From CAZQGE01 sp964592815 (GTDB lineage Bacteria > Bacillota > Clostridia > Christensenellales > CAG-917): a DNA stretch of 15,485 nucleotides. The DNA lies in contig CAZQGE010000030.1 in assembly GCA_964592815.1 (NCBI GenBank), forward strand, positions 1 through 15,485, read 5' to 3'. How positions within the stretch are numbered: the stretch's first letter is position 1; each line of letters opens with the position of its first letter. Positions 1 to 6,469 of this stretch are shown here, piece after piece. The position numbers and the translations under genes are program-made. The notes beneath the pieces were generated by a model. The model was not told the origin of the DNA. It did not search any database and saw only the letters and a list, made by a program, of their open reading frames with translations.

Positions 1-60
1 ATGTATAATATCGTATCCTGGGGGATAGGTTTTTTACGCATTATCCAGCTTGAAATCGGT

Positions 61-88
61 TTGACAATATTATATTTATCCTTAAAAT
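61..88 (+). promoter_or_regulatory. Predicted sigma-A promoter of the fmdE-transporter-trmO operon
   Basis: A perfect -35 box TTGACA (61-66) is followed after 16 bp by TAAAAT (83-88), which differs from the consensus -10 at one position. Transcription would begin near 95, leaving a leader of about 33 nt before the fmdE start. The -10 lies inside the left arm of the inverted repeat at 77-122, so a protein bound there would block RNA polymerase. Confidence 0.65.
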
Positions 89-122
89 ATATATTGTAGT
101 TAAAAATACTATTTTAAGGATA
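77..122. repeat. Perfect 13-bp inverted repeat, probable operator over the -10 box and ribosome binding site
   Basis: The left arm TATCCTTAAAATA (77-89) is matched exactly by TATTTTAAGGATA (110-122), with 20 bp between them and about 33 bp (three helical turns) from arm centre to arm centre. The left arm contains the predicted -10, and the right arm contains the AAGGA ribosome binding site (116-120) of the first gene. The predicted start of transcription (about 95) is downstream of the left arm, so that transcript could not form the hairpin. This favours a DNA operator for a repressor that bridges two half-sites, as NikR does. If transcription came from further upstream, the same repeat would form an RNA hairpin hiding the ribosome binding site. 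No regulator gene is in the window. Confidence 0.7.
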
Positions 123-127
123 TAGAT

Positions 128-652
128 ATGGATAAAAATTCACTTTGGGAAAAGGCAGTCAATTTTCACGGTCACGTATGCCCTGGTTTGACTGTTGGTT
201 TTAAGGCAGTTGAATGGATACTTAACAACTGCGATGAAGCATTTTCACCTGACGAACAAATTGTATTGGTTACCGAAAACGATACTTGCGCGGTTGATGC
301 TGTGCAAGCGATTTTAGGCTGTACTTTTGGGAAAGGAAATCTTGTGTACGTTCAAAACGGCAAGATGGCTTTCAACTTTTATTTTAGAAAAAGCGGTAAA
401 AGCGTAAGACTTTATTTTAGTGCCGAAAATACAAATAATGTGGACAGAGAAAACTGGCAAAAATATTTGTATGAAGCAGACAGCAACGGCCTGTTTGACA
501 TTTCTGTTCCAAAAATTAAATGTCCTGAAAAAGCTAGACTTTTTCAGTCTGTAAAATGTGAAAAGTGCGGGGAGAGAGTCCGTGAAGATAAAATCCGTTT
601 AGAAAACGGAAAAAAATTATGTTTGGAGTGCTTTAATGAATATGACAGATAG
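128..652 (+). CDS. FmdE-family protein with C-terminal zinc ribbon
   Basis: This 174-residue protein belongs to the FmdE family (PF02663), named after a gene in the methanogen formylmethanofuran dehydrogenase operon; its biochemical role is not established. The family's N-terminal metal-site motif is present as F13-H14-G-H16-V-C18-P-G, followed by the typical NDTCAVDAVQ and GCTFGKGNL stretches in the core. The last 31 residues form a separate zinc ribbon with C144-x2-C147 and C165-x2-C168. No signal peptide or membrane segment is seen, so it should be cytoplasmic. The ATG is 7 nt after AAGGA. It is the first gene of the operon and its end overlaps the next gene by 17 nt. The company of a FecCD-type importer suggests metal or metal-cofactor handling, for example sensing, chaperoning or inserting the imported ligand; that is inference. 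It should not be called a formylmethanofuran dehydrogenase subunit. Confidence 0.88.
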   Translation: MDKNSLWEKAVNFHGHVCPGLTVGFKAVEWILNNCDEAFSPDEQIVLVTENDTCAVDAVQAILGCTFGKGNLVYVQNGKMAFNFYFRKSGKSVRLYFSAENTNNVDRENWQKYLYEADSNGLFDISVPKIKCPEKARLFQSVKCEKCGERVREDKIRLENGKKLCLECFNEYDR

Positions 653-1814
653 TAAAAAATTTATCAAATTAGTTTTTGTTGTAATGTTACTTTGCACAGT
701 GATGGTGCTTCCCATCATTTTGTCCGCTTGCAATGGCGGAGGTAACAATTTTTCAGGTGAAACACAAAGTGTCACCGACCTTTATGGCAACCAAGTTACT
801 GTGCCAAAAACTGTAAACAAAATTATATGCCTTGGTTCTGGTACACTTAGAATGATTACGTATGCGGGCGCACAGGATAAAGTCGTTGGTGTTGAAAATA
901 TAGAAAAAGCCAGCAAAACTCAATTTAATTCAATAATCGGCAAGCCTTATACTTATGCAAACAAAGATTTGTTTGACAGTTTGCCAAGTGTTGGACAAGG
1001 TGGCGGAAAAAATAAAACCCCTGACAAAGAGAAAATTTTGCAGTTGATGCCAGACGTGATATTTTGTTCGTACGATAAAGGGAATTTTGATAAATTAAAA
1101 CAAGACTTGAATAATTTAATTCCTATTATTTACGTAAGTTTTGATACAAACATTATCAATGCAACAACTCAAAGCAACATTGAAAAATGCTTTGATATTA
1201 TCGGCAAAGTTATGAACAAAGAAACACGTTGTAATGAGGTTGTCAAAAAAATTAAAAGCGTTTTCAGCGACTTGAATGATAAAACAAAAAATATTCCCGA
1301 AGCAGAAAAGCCTGTTTCATACGTTGGCGGAATTTCTTATAGCGGAGCGCACGAGTTGTCTTATACTTATGCAAATTATACGGTTTTGACTGCAATAAAC
1401 ACAAAAAGCGTTGCGGATATGGCAGAAGGCAACACCGCTTTTAAGCAAGAAGGCTCATATAAAATCGACTTAGAGTTTGTTATCAACAAAAATCCAAAAT
1501 ACATTTTTGTTGACAAAGCCAATTTGAATTTGGTAAATCAAGAGTATAATAATAAAAAGGCTGCGCTTGATAATGTTGACGCCATTCAAAATGGCAATGT
1601 TTTTGGAACAATATCGTATAACTTATATTCAACAAACATTGAGCTTGCGCTTGCAACCTCTTATTATCTTGGCAAAATACTTTATCCCACTCAATTTAAC
1701 GACGTAAACATTGACACTAAAACCGATGAATTATTAGAGTTTTTTGTGGGTAAAAAAATATATGAAGTTATGAAAGACAACAATATGTTTTTCAGCAAAG
1801 TAACGTTAGGATGA
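636..1814 (+). CDS. ABC importer substrate-binding lipoprotein, FecB/BtuF type
   Basis: This 392-residue protein is the extracellular ligand-binding part of the importer. It begins with a short positive stretch, a hydrophobic segment (about 10-29) and a lipobox L29-S-A-C32, so it should be lipid-anchored at Cys32 on the outer face of the membrane. The mature part starts like a class III (TroA/BtuF/FepB-like) binding protein: a VTDLYGNQVTVP strand pair, then KIICLGSG and DKVVGVE, and later LMPDVIFCSYD. Such proteins bind metals, metal-chelates, haem, corrinoids or oxyanions; the sequence alone does not tell which. The start at 636 is favoured over ATG 642 because GGAG (625-628) is 7 nt away. 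It overlaps the FmdE gene by 17 nt and the permease gene by an ATGA junction, so translation is probably coupled. Confidence 0.9.
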   Translation: MNMTDSKKFIKLVFVVMLLCTVMVLPIILSACNGGGNNFSGETQSVTDLYGNQVTVPKTVNKIICLGSGTLRMITYAGAQDKVVGVENIEKASKTQFNSIIGKPYTYANKDLFDSLPSVGQGGGKNKTPDKEKILQLMPDVIFCSYDKGNFDKLKQDLNNLIPIIYVSFDTNIINATTQSNIEKCFDIIGKVMNKETRCNEVVKKIKSVFSDLNDKTKNIPEAEKPVSYVGGISYSGAHELSYTYANYTVLTAINTKSVADMAEGNTAFKQEGSYKIDLEFVINKNPKYIFVDKANLNLVNQEYNNKKAALDNVDAIQNGNVFGTISYNLYSTNIELALATSYYLGKILYPTQFNDVNIDTKTDELLEFFVGKKIYEVMKDNNMFFSKVTLG

Positions 1815-2878
1815 AAAAGAACTTAACAACCAATTATGTTGAAGCATATAAAAAAATGCTTGTCAAAAAGGGGATATATCTTATTCTCCTTTTTGTGCTT
1901 TTAATTGCGACGTTTATATTATCGGTATCATTAGGCTCAACAAAAATGACGTTTCAAGAAGTTTTCAAAACACTTTTCGGCGGTGGCGACAAAGTTTCCA
2001 ACGCGATAATGTTTAACCTTAGAATTCCTAGGGCTATGGCAGCGTTGATAGTTGGAGCGGGGTTGTCTATTGCGGGTTGCATAATGCAGTCGGTTTTAAG
2101 AAATCCTCTTGCGTCGTCTTCAACATTGGGCGTATCACAAGGCGCGTCTTTTGGCGCTGCAATGGGAATTTTGGCATTAGGAAGCGGAAGCGGTGCGACA
2201 GCCACCGTTATGTCTGGGATAAATAACCCTTATCTTATAACTATATTCGCATTTTTAGGAAGCATAAGTTCAGTTGCAGTAATTTTGTTGCTGTCGCGTT
2301 TCAAAAAGCTAAAACCGTCGTCAATGATTTTGGTTGGTGTTGCGCTTAGTTCTTTGTTTTCAGGCGGTCTTGCTTTAATTCAATATTTTGCCAGCGAAAC
2401 CGCAATGGCATCAATAGTCTTTTGGACGTTTGGTGATTTGGGCAGAGTTGGTTGGAAAGAAATTATAATTCTTTGTGTAGTGTTTGCTTTGGCTTTTATT
2501 TTCTTCATATTTAACAGTTGGAAATATAATGCCATTGATAACGGAAGCGATATGGCAAAAAGTTTGGGCGTTAGGGTAGAAACCCTTACTATTGTTTCAA
2601 TGGTCGTCGCAGCTTTGCTTGCGGGGGCGTCTGTGGCATTTGTTGGTATCATAAATTTTATTGGTCTAGTTGCTCCACATATTGCAAGACGTATTGTCGG
2701 AAATGACCATAGGTTCTTAATTCCTGCGTCTGCGCTTATTGGCGCAATGATTTTGTTGCTCGCAGATTTGAGCGCAAGAATGATAATTTCCCCAGTAATT
2801 TTGCCTATTGGCGCAATAACCTCATTTTTAGGCGCGCCACTATTCTTATATCTTATTTTTAGGGAGAAAGCGCAATGA
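1811..2878 (+). CDS. ABC importer permease, FecCD/BtuC family
   Basis: The 355-residue protein is the membrane channel of a type II importer, the family of BtuC, FhuB, FecCD and the molybdate permease MolB. The first membrane helix lies at about 20-43. Family hallmarks are visible: LRIPRAMAALIVGAGLSIAG, then MQSVLRNPLASSSTLGVSQG, and near the end VGIINFIGLVAPHIARRIVG, which is the coupling region that contacts the ATPase, followed by a DLSARMI stretch. The length is normal for the family. A single permease gene implies a homodimeric channel. It starts within the stop codon of the binding protein (ATGA) and its own stop overlaps the start of the ATPase gene. Confidence 0.93.
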   Translation: MKKNLTTNYVEAYKKMLVKKGIYLILLFVLLIATFILSVSLGSTKMTFQEVFKTLFGGGDKVSNAIMFNLRIPRAMAALIVGAGLSIAGCIMQSVLRNPLASSSTLGVSQGASFGAAMGILALGSGSGATATVMSGINNPYLITIFAFLGSISSVAVILLLSRFKKLKPSSMILVGVALSSLFSGGLALIQYFASETAMASIVFWTFGDLGRVGWKEIIILCVVFALAFIFFIFNSWKYNAIDNGSDMAKSLGVRVETLTIVSMVVAALLAGASVAFVGIINFIGLVAPHIARRIVGNDHRFLIPASALIGAMILLLADLSARMIISPVILPIGAITSFLGAPLFLYLIFREKAQ

Positions 2879-3669
2879 TGCTCAAAGTGGAAAACTTGGT
2901 TTTTAAGTACGGAAAAAACGAAGTTCTAAACAATATAAATTTTGAAATTGGCGAAGGTGATGCCGTTGCCATTCTTGGCAACAATGGAGTGGGCAAAAGT
3001 TCGCTTATTAAGTGCCTTAACAAAATAATTTCTCCCGTTTCAGGAACTGTTTATTTGAACGGACAAAATATAAAAAAGATTTCAAGAAGTGAAATTGCAA
3101 AAGAAATAGCGTATGTCGCCCAACTCGGAGAATTGTCACCAACAACGGTTTTTGATACTGTTATGTTGGGACGTATGCCTTATGTAAAAATCAATCCTTC
3201 AAAAAATGATTACAAGATTGTGGAAGATATATTAAAAAAAATACAAATTGAAGATTTGTCATTTCGCTTGCTTACGCAACTTTCTGGCGGTCAAGTCCAA
3301 AAAGTTATGCTTGCGCGCGCTTTGGCACAAGAACCCAAAATTTTAATTCTTGACGAACCAACAAACAATTTGGATATGAAAAGTCAACATAATCTTTTGT
3401 CGCTTGTAAAATCTATTGTTGACGAGCAAGACATTTGTGTTATTGAAGTTTTGCACGACTTGAATTTGGCAATGAGATATTGCAATAAATTTTTGTTTTT
3501 GAAGGATAAAACTATTTACAGTTTTGACAAAAAAGAAGACATTACAACACAGACCATAAAAGACGTATTTGACATAAACGTTGACATTCAAGAAATTAGA
3601 GGACATAAAACAGCCATATTCATAGAAAATTTTGTTAATGATGGAGAGGAAGAAAATGAAAAATTTTAG
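2875..3669 (+). CDS. ABC importer ATP-binding protein, FecE/BtuD type
   Basis: This 264-residue ATPase powers the importer from the cytoplasmic face. The order of motifs is complete: Walker A GNNGVGKS (about 35-42), the Q-loop region near VAQLGELSP, signature LSGGQ (136-140), Walker B ILILD with catalytic E161, D-loop NNLD, and switch histidine H194 in EVLHDLNLA. This is the usual FecE/BtuD type, and nothing essential is missing. Of two adjacent ATG codons, 2875 is 8 nt after AGGGAG and 2878 is 11 nt, so 2875 is preferred. It overlaps the permease stop by 4 nt and the following methyltransferase start by 14 nt. Confidence 0.94.
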   Translation: MMLKVENLVFKYGKNEVLNNINFEIGEGDAVAILGNNGVGKSSLIKCLNKIISPVSGTVYLNGQNIKKISRSEIAKEIAYVAQLGELSPTTVFDTVMLGRMPYVKINPSKNDYKIVEDILKKIQIEDLSFRLLTQLSGGQVQKVMLARALAQEPKILILDEPTNNLDMKSQHNLLSLVKSIVDEQDICVIEVLHDLNLAMRYCNKFLFLKDKTIYSFDKKEDITTQTIKDVFDINVDIQEIRGHKTAIFIENFVNDGEEENEKF

Positions 3670-4063
3670 TTTTCAACCGATAGGACAAATAAATTCACAA
3701 TATTCGGAAAAAAGCGGAGTTCCAAAACAAGGTGAGATTAGGGCAAAAAACTTATCTGAACTTATAATTTTCGATGAATTTTTGGAAGGTGCAAGCGATA
3801 TAAAGTGCGGAGAACATTATTTGATTCTTTTCTTGTTTGATAGGTCTGAAAACTATGAATTGCGTCAGCATCCTTTTGGCAACAAAGAATTGGAAATTAA
3901 AGGTGTGTTTTCAACCCGTTCGCCGTATAGACCTAACTTTATTGGAATTACAGAAGTTGAGATTTCAAAAGTTAATGGTAACAGTTTTGAGTTTTTTGGC
4001 GGAGATATGTTGAATGGAACTCCTGTGCTTGACGTTAAACCTGTGTTAAAATTGAAATTGTGA
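3656..4063 (+). CDS. trmO: TrmO/TsaA-family tRNA (t6A37) methyltransferase
   Basis: This 135-residue protein belongs to the TsaA/UPF0066 family. The characterised member, TrmO, uses S-adenosylmethionine to methylate N6-threonylcarbamoyladenosine at position 37 of tRNA-Thr. Family motifs seen are FQPIGQINSQY at the N-terminus, GVFSTRSPYRPNFIG in the middle, and LNGTPVLDVKP near the end. The protein stops soon after that motif and so is a single short domain without the extension some members carry. An upstream TTG (3632) is in frame, but the ATG at 3656 lies 6 nt after GGAGAGG and gives the usual family start. It overlaps the ATPase gene by 14 nt, so it is cotranscribed with the importer. Why a tRNA-modifying enzyme, or a paralogue with another methyl acceptor, belongs there is unknown. 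Confidence 0.85.
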   Translation: MKNFSFQPIGQINSQYSEKSGVPKQGEIRAKNLSELIIFDEFLEGASDIKCGEHYLILFLFDRSENYELRQHPFGNKELEIKGVFSTRSPYRPNFIGITEVEISKVNGNSFEFFGGDMLNGTPVLDVKPVLKLKL

Positions 4064-4110
4064 TTTCGTGTTAAAGCAATATTATTTAGCCACCAAATTA
4101 TTGTTCAAAT

Positions 4111-4131
4111 AAAGAAAAAAGAAACCCCCGC
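4111..4131 (-). terminator. Intrinsic termination region of the 6S-like RNA
   Basis: On the minus strand the 3' arm of the closing stem (4121-4131) runs directly into a U-rich tract (TTTCTTTTTTCTTT, 4110-4123). The long-range stem plus U-tract, rather than a compact hairpin, appears to end the RNA. Confidence 0.5.
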
Positions 4132-4312
4132 ATCGCCGTGTGATGAGCATTTTTAAACCTGCACTTTGGCAGGGTGGGTTTTCGACTGTCGCAAACTTCT
4201 GTCTTCCACTAAAAATTTGAGGCTTGACATAATTTTAACGAACCCGTCGTCCCGTATAAAAATCGTGGTTCAAAATAGAACACCATCACGTACGTAGCAG
4301 GAATTTCTCGGT
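4115..4312 (-). ncRNA. ssrS: Probable 6S RNA
   Basis: 6S RNA mimics an open promoter and binds sigma-A RNA polymerase. Read on the minus strand, this stretch of about 198 nt has the expected build. The two ends form an 11-bp stem including G-U pairs (4297-4307 with 4121-4131). Inside it a perfect 6-bp stem GTGATG/CATCAC (4284-4289 with 4140-4145) continues the rod. Two small hairpins lie in the middle on opposite sides: GTTC/GAAC (4268-4281) and CCTGC/GCAGG (4158-4173). The stretch GCGACAGTCG, AACCCACC and the GGCGATGC near the 3' end resemble what I recall of 6S sequences. It follows a strong promoter, ends in a U-run (4111-4123), and is of typical length. No RNase P, tmRNA or SRP RNA hallmark was found in it. 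Confidence rests on structure plus remembered similarity, not a covariance search. Confidence 0.75.
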
Positions 4313-4318
4313 ACTGTT

Positions 4319-4347
4319 ATTATATCACCTTAAATTTTAGTTTTCAA
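4319..4347 (-). promoter_or_regulatory. Sigma-A promoter of the 6S-like RNA
   Basis: On the minus strand TTGAAA (4347-4342) is separated by exactly 17 bp from a perfect TATAAT (4324-4319). The predicted first base is an A near 4312, a few nucleotides before the closing stem begins. This is one of the best promoters in the window, as expected for an abundant RNA. Confidence 0.8.
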
Positions 4348-4364
4348 TACGGAAAATTAGGAAA

Positions 4365-4394
4365 TTATTGTAAGAAAATTTTAAGAGCTATAAT
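4365..4394 (+). promoter_or_regulatory. Probable promoter of the amidohydrolase gene, divergent from the 6S-like RNA
   Basis: A perfect TATAAT (4389-4394) lies on the + strand 53 bp before the amidohydrolase ATG. The -35 is weak: TTATTG (4365-4370) with 18 bp spacing or TTGTAA (4368-4373) with 15 bp. Its -35 region sits about 20 bp from that of the opposing 6S promoter, so the two back-to-back promoters might compete for polymerase. Confidence 0.5.
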
Positions 4395-4446
4395 AACGGT
4401 CAATTTAATTGATAAAAAACAGAAAAAGTAGTAAAATTATTTAGCT

Positions 4447-5250
4447 ATGAAAAGAAAGATAATTGACGTACATTCACACATATATCCCGATAAAATTGCG
4501 TCTAAAGCCGCAAAAAACATTGGTGATTTTTATGAAATTCCTATGGATAACGATGGCACTTTGAAACAAATGCTTGAAAAAGCTGACAACTTTGACGTTA
4601 AAAAATTTGTTATAAATTCAGTTGCTACTTCTTGGACGCAAGTGGAAAAAATAAATAATTTTATGATTGGTTTTGTTTCAGATTCTCGTTTTGCACCTCT
4701 CGCAACGTTACACCCTGATATGGAAAAACAACATATAATTGATGAAATTCAAAGAATAACCGCTCTGGGGCTTAATGGCTTGAAATTGCACCCCGATTGT
4801 CAGGCTTTTCAGTTGAACGGTAAAAAAGCAAGAATTTTATTTGACGCATTAGGTGAATTCAAAAAGCCTATTTTGGTGCATACGGGTGACAAACGTCACG
4901 ATTTTTCACACCCGTCTTTTATGGTGGATATTGCAAAAGATTACCCTCATTTGAATTTTATTGCAGCGCATTTTGGAGGTTGGTCAGAGTGGGACCAACT
5001 TATGAAATATAAGGGGCTTAACAACGTTTATTTTGACACTTCTTCAACTCTTGCATTTTTGGATAAACACATTGCTAAGGTGTCAATTTTAAGCATTGGT
5101 ATAGAAAAATTTATGTTCGGCACAGATTATCCTATGTGGGATATGGCTGACGAAGTTGAGCGTGTTTTGAACTTGGAATTGGGCGAAGAAAACAATCAAG
5201 CTATATTTTATAAAAACGCAAACAAGTTTTTTAATTTTAATGTTGATTAA
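4447..5250 (+). CDS. Amidohydrolase-family metal-dependent hydrolase (amidohydrolase-2 / ACMSD-like)
   Basis: This 267-residue cytoplasmic protein has the pattern of the amidohydrolase-2 family (PF04909), TIM-barrel metalloenzymes that include decarboxylases and hydrolases. The metal-site signature is complete: H9-S-H11 after strand 1, K113-L-H115, H145 in HTGD, H175 in AAHFGG, and D227 in GTDYP. The substrate cannot be told from sequence. Members close to this size are common in gut Clostridia as uncharacterised proteins, and a lactonase, a decarboxylase or another C-N or C-C hydrolase would all fit. No strong ribosome binding site precedes the ATG (only AAGTAG-like bases), so translation may be modest. 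It seems to be transcribed alone, from the promoter at 4365-4394; no clear terminator follows it. Confidence 0.85.
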   Translation: MKRKIIDVHSHIYPDKIASKAAKNIGDFYEIPMDNDGTLKQMLEKADNFDVKKFVINSVATSWTQVEKINNFMIGFVSDSRFAPLATLHPDMEKQHIIDEIQRITALGLNGLKLHPDCQAFQLNGKKARILFDALGEFKKPILVHTGDKRHDFSHPSFMVDIAKDYPHLNFIAAHFGGWSEWDQLMKYKGLNNVYFDTSSTLAFLDKHIAKVSILSIGIEKFMFGTDYPMWDMADEVERVLNLELGEENNQAIFYKNANKFFNFNVD

Positions 5251-5288
5251 ACTTGAATTGGTTATTGCTTTTTTTGAACAAATTAGGC

Positions 5289-5316
5289 TTGATTTATGAT
5301 GTATATATGTTAAAAT
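5289..5316 (+). promoter_or_regulatory. Probable promoter of the PAP2 phosphatase gene
   Basis: TTGATT (5289-5294) is followed after 16 bp by TAAAAT (5311-5316), and a TG dinucleotide (5308-5309) one base upstream makes an extended -10. Transcription would start near 5323, shortly before AGAGG (5332-5336). Confidence 0.5.
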
Positions 5317-5341
5317 TATATAAAAAGCTAGAGAGGAAATT

Positions 5342-6385
5342 ATGAAACATTCAATAAAACTCAACCAAACTGCAAAAGTTTGGATTTCTATCGCGCTGTT
5401 TTGTGTTATTTTTGGCACAATTATCGCGCTTGCATCGGTTTTCGATTATCAAATTAGTCAGCTGTTGACAAAAAACTCTTTGAAACCTGGCGCATATCTT
5501 GCAACCGATTTCTTTGGCGTTTTTGGTGAAATGATAGGTTCTGTTCCTGTGTTTTTGCTTATTGGTTTTTGCATTGCAGTTACTTTTTGGTACTGCGAAA
5601 AAGTTTGGAAATTGAAACCGATTAAGCATATAGCCGCAGTTGTTTTGTTTGTGTTAGGCGTTGTAGCATTTTGGTTTTTCTTCAAAGATACATCAAAATA
5701 TATTCTTGAACACGCTGGCAATGAAGCCTTCAAAAACAACCCTGCCTTTATTTGTGCTATGATTGTGTTTGCTTTGGCTTTGAATTTCTCTGTTGTTTTT
5801 GCAACAAAACACTTTTCAGAAGAAACTCTTAAAAAACTTATGAAGTTTGTTATAGCAGCAGCTATTGGAGTAATCGTTGCAAACTTGATTGTAGCAATCG
5901 TAAAAGACCCTGTTGGTCGTATGAGATATAGAGCAATCAATTATGCTGAAGGTGAAAGCATTATGGCATTAGTTTCAGGCTATACGCCTTGGTATGTATT
6001 CAATGGGCAACCTAGCGACGCCATAATTGCATTGTTCCCAGCAGATGATGCGTTCAAATCTTTCCCGTCAGGGCATACTTGCGCCGCGGGTATGACTTAT
6101 GCGTTGATTATGCTTCCGTCTTTGTTCAAGTTCAAAAATAAGGGCGCAACTATTGCTTGCTGGGCTGTTCCGGTAGCATTCACGGGTTTGGTTGCCATAA
6201 GCCGTATTGTTTGCGGAGCGCACTTTATGTCTGATGTTACATTTGGTGGAAGTATAGCGTTTTTATCTATGCTTTTAGGCAGAGAAATTGTTATCGAAAA
6301 GGGTCGCAATATCAAGGCAATGTTTGGCATCAAAGTTCAAGATGAAGTTGTAGAAACTTCTGATTTTGAAGGTATAACTGTATAA
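5342..6385 (+). CDS. Membrane-bound PAP2-family phosphatase
   Basis: This 347-residue integral membrane protein carries the three phosphatase motifs of the PAP2 superfamily, which removes phosphate from lipid or isoprenoid phosphates such as undecaprenyl pyrophosphate and phosphatidic acid. Motif 1 is K188-x6-R195, but Tyr196 replaces the usual Pro. Motif 2 is P242-S-G-H245, and motif 3 is S287-R288-x5-H294-x3-D298. Hydrophobic helices are seen near 15-37, 60-83, 97-118, 136-155, 167-187, 245-258 and 268-287. About 46 residues separate motifs 1 and 2, forming an extracytoplasmic loop with acidic and aromatic residues. It is longer than the smallest PAP2 enzymes because of extra N-terminal helices. 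The ATG is 5 nt after AGAGG. Substrate is unknown; a cell-envelope lipid carrier or phospholipid is likely. Confidence 0.9.
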   Translation: MKHSIKLNQTAKVWISIALFCVIFGTIIALASVFDYQISQLLTKNSLKPGAYLATDFFGVFGEMIGSVPVFLLIGFCIAVTFWYCEKVWKLKPIKHIAAVVLFVLGVVAFWFFFKDTSKYILEHAGNEAFKNNPAFICAMIVFALALNFSVVFATKHFSEETLKKLMKFVIAAAIGVIVANLIVAIVKDPVGRMRYRAINYAEGESIMALVSGYTPWYVFNGQPSDAIIALFPADDAFKSFPSGHTCAAGMTYALIMLPSLFKFKNKGATIACWAVPVAFTGLVAISRIVCGAHFMSDVTFGGSIAFLSMLLGREIVIEKGRNIKAMFGIKVQDEVVETSDFEGITV

Positions 6386-6422
6386 TTAGGAATAAAACAC
6401 CAATATTGTTAGGTAAATATTA

Positions 6423-6450
6423 TTGCAATTTGTAAAAAGTGTGCTATAAT
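6423..6450 (+). promoter_or_regulatory. Promoter of tRNA-Thr
   Basis: TTGCAA (6423-6428) and a perfect TATAAT (6445-6450) are 16 bp apart, and the mature tRNA starts 20 nt after the -10. A perfect 9-bp inverted repeat (6424-6432 and 6458-6466) brackets the -10. Confidence 0.7.
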
Positions 6451-6469
6451 CACAAAGCAAATTGCATTT

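Noticed and set aside
1..99. Open frame from an ATG at position 1 to a TAG at 99
   Set aside because: Only 32 codons, overlaps the predicted operon promoter, and shows no recognisable family feature. It could be chance; a real upstream gene cannot be judged from the cut edge.
3632..3655. Upstream TTG start for the TrmO-family gene
   Set aside because: The extra eight residues fall on the ribosome binding site GGAGAGG, and the family-typical start is the ATG at 3656.
4077..4103. Imperfect hairpin after trmO (CAATA..ATTT with AAAT..TATTG)
   Set aside because: AT-only stem with a two-base bulge and no real T-run after it on the + strand; too weak to call a terminator.
4115..4312. RNase P RNA, tmRNA or SRP RNA instead of 6S
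   Set aside because: No GAGGAAAGTCC-type or tRNA-like segment, and no GGAAGGAAGCAGCC-type SRP loop; size and rod-like pairing fit 6S better.
5089..5418. Minus-strand open frames over the amidohydrolase, PAP2, dnaK and other genes
   Set aside because: They lie opposite well-conserved genes, have no ribosome binding sites or family features, and arise from the AT-rich coding pattern.
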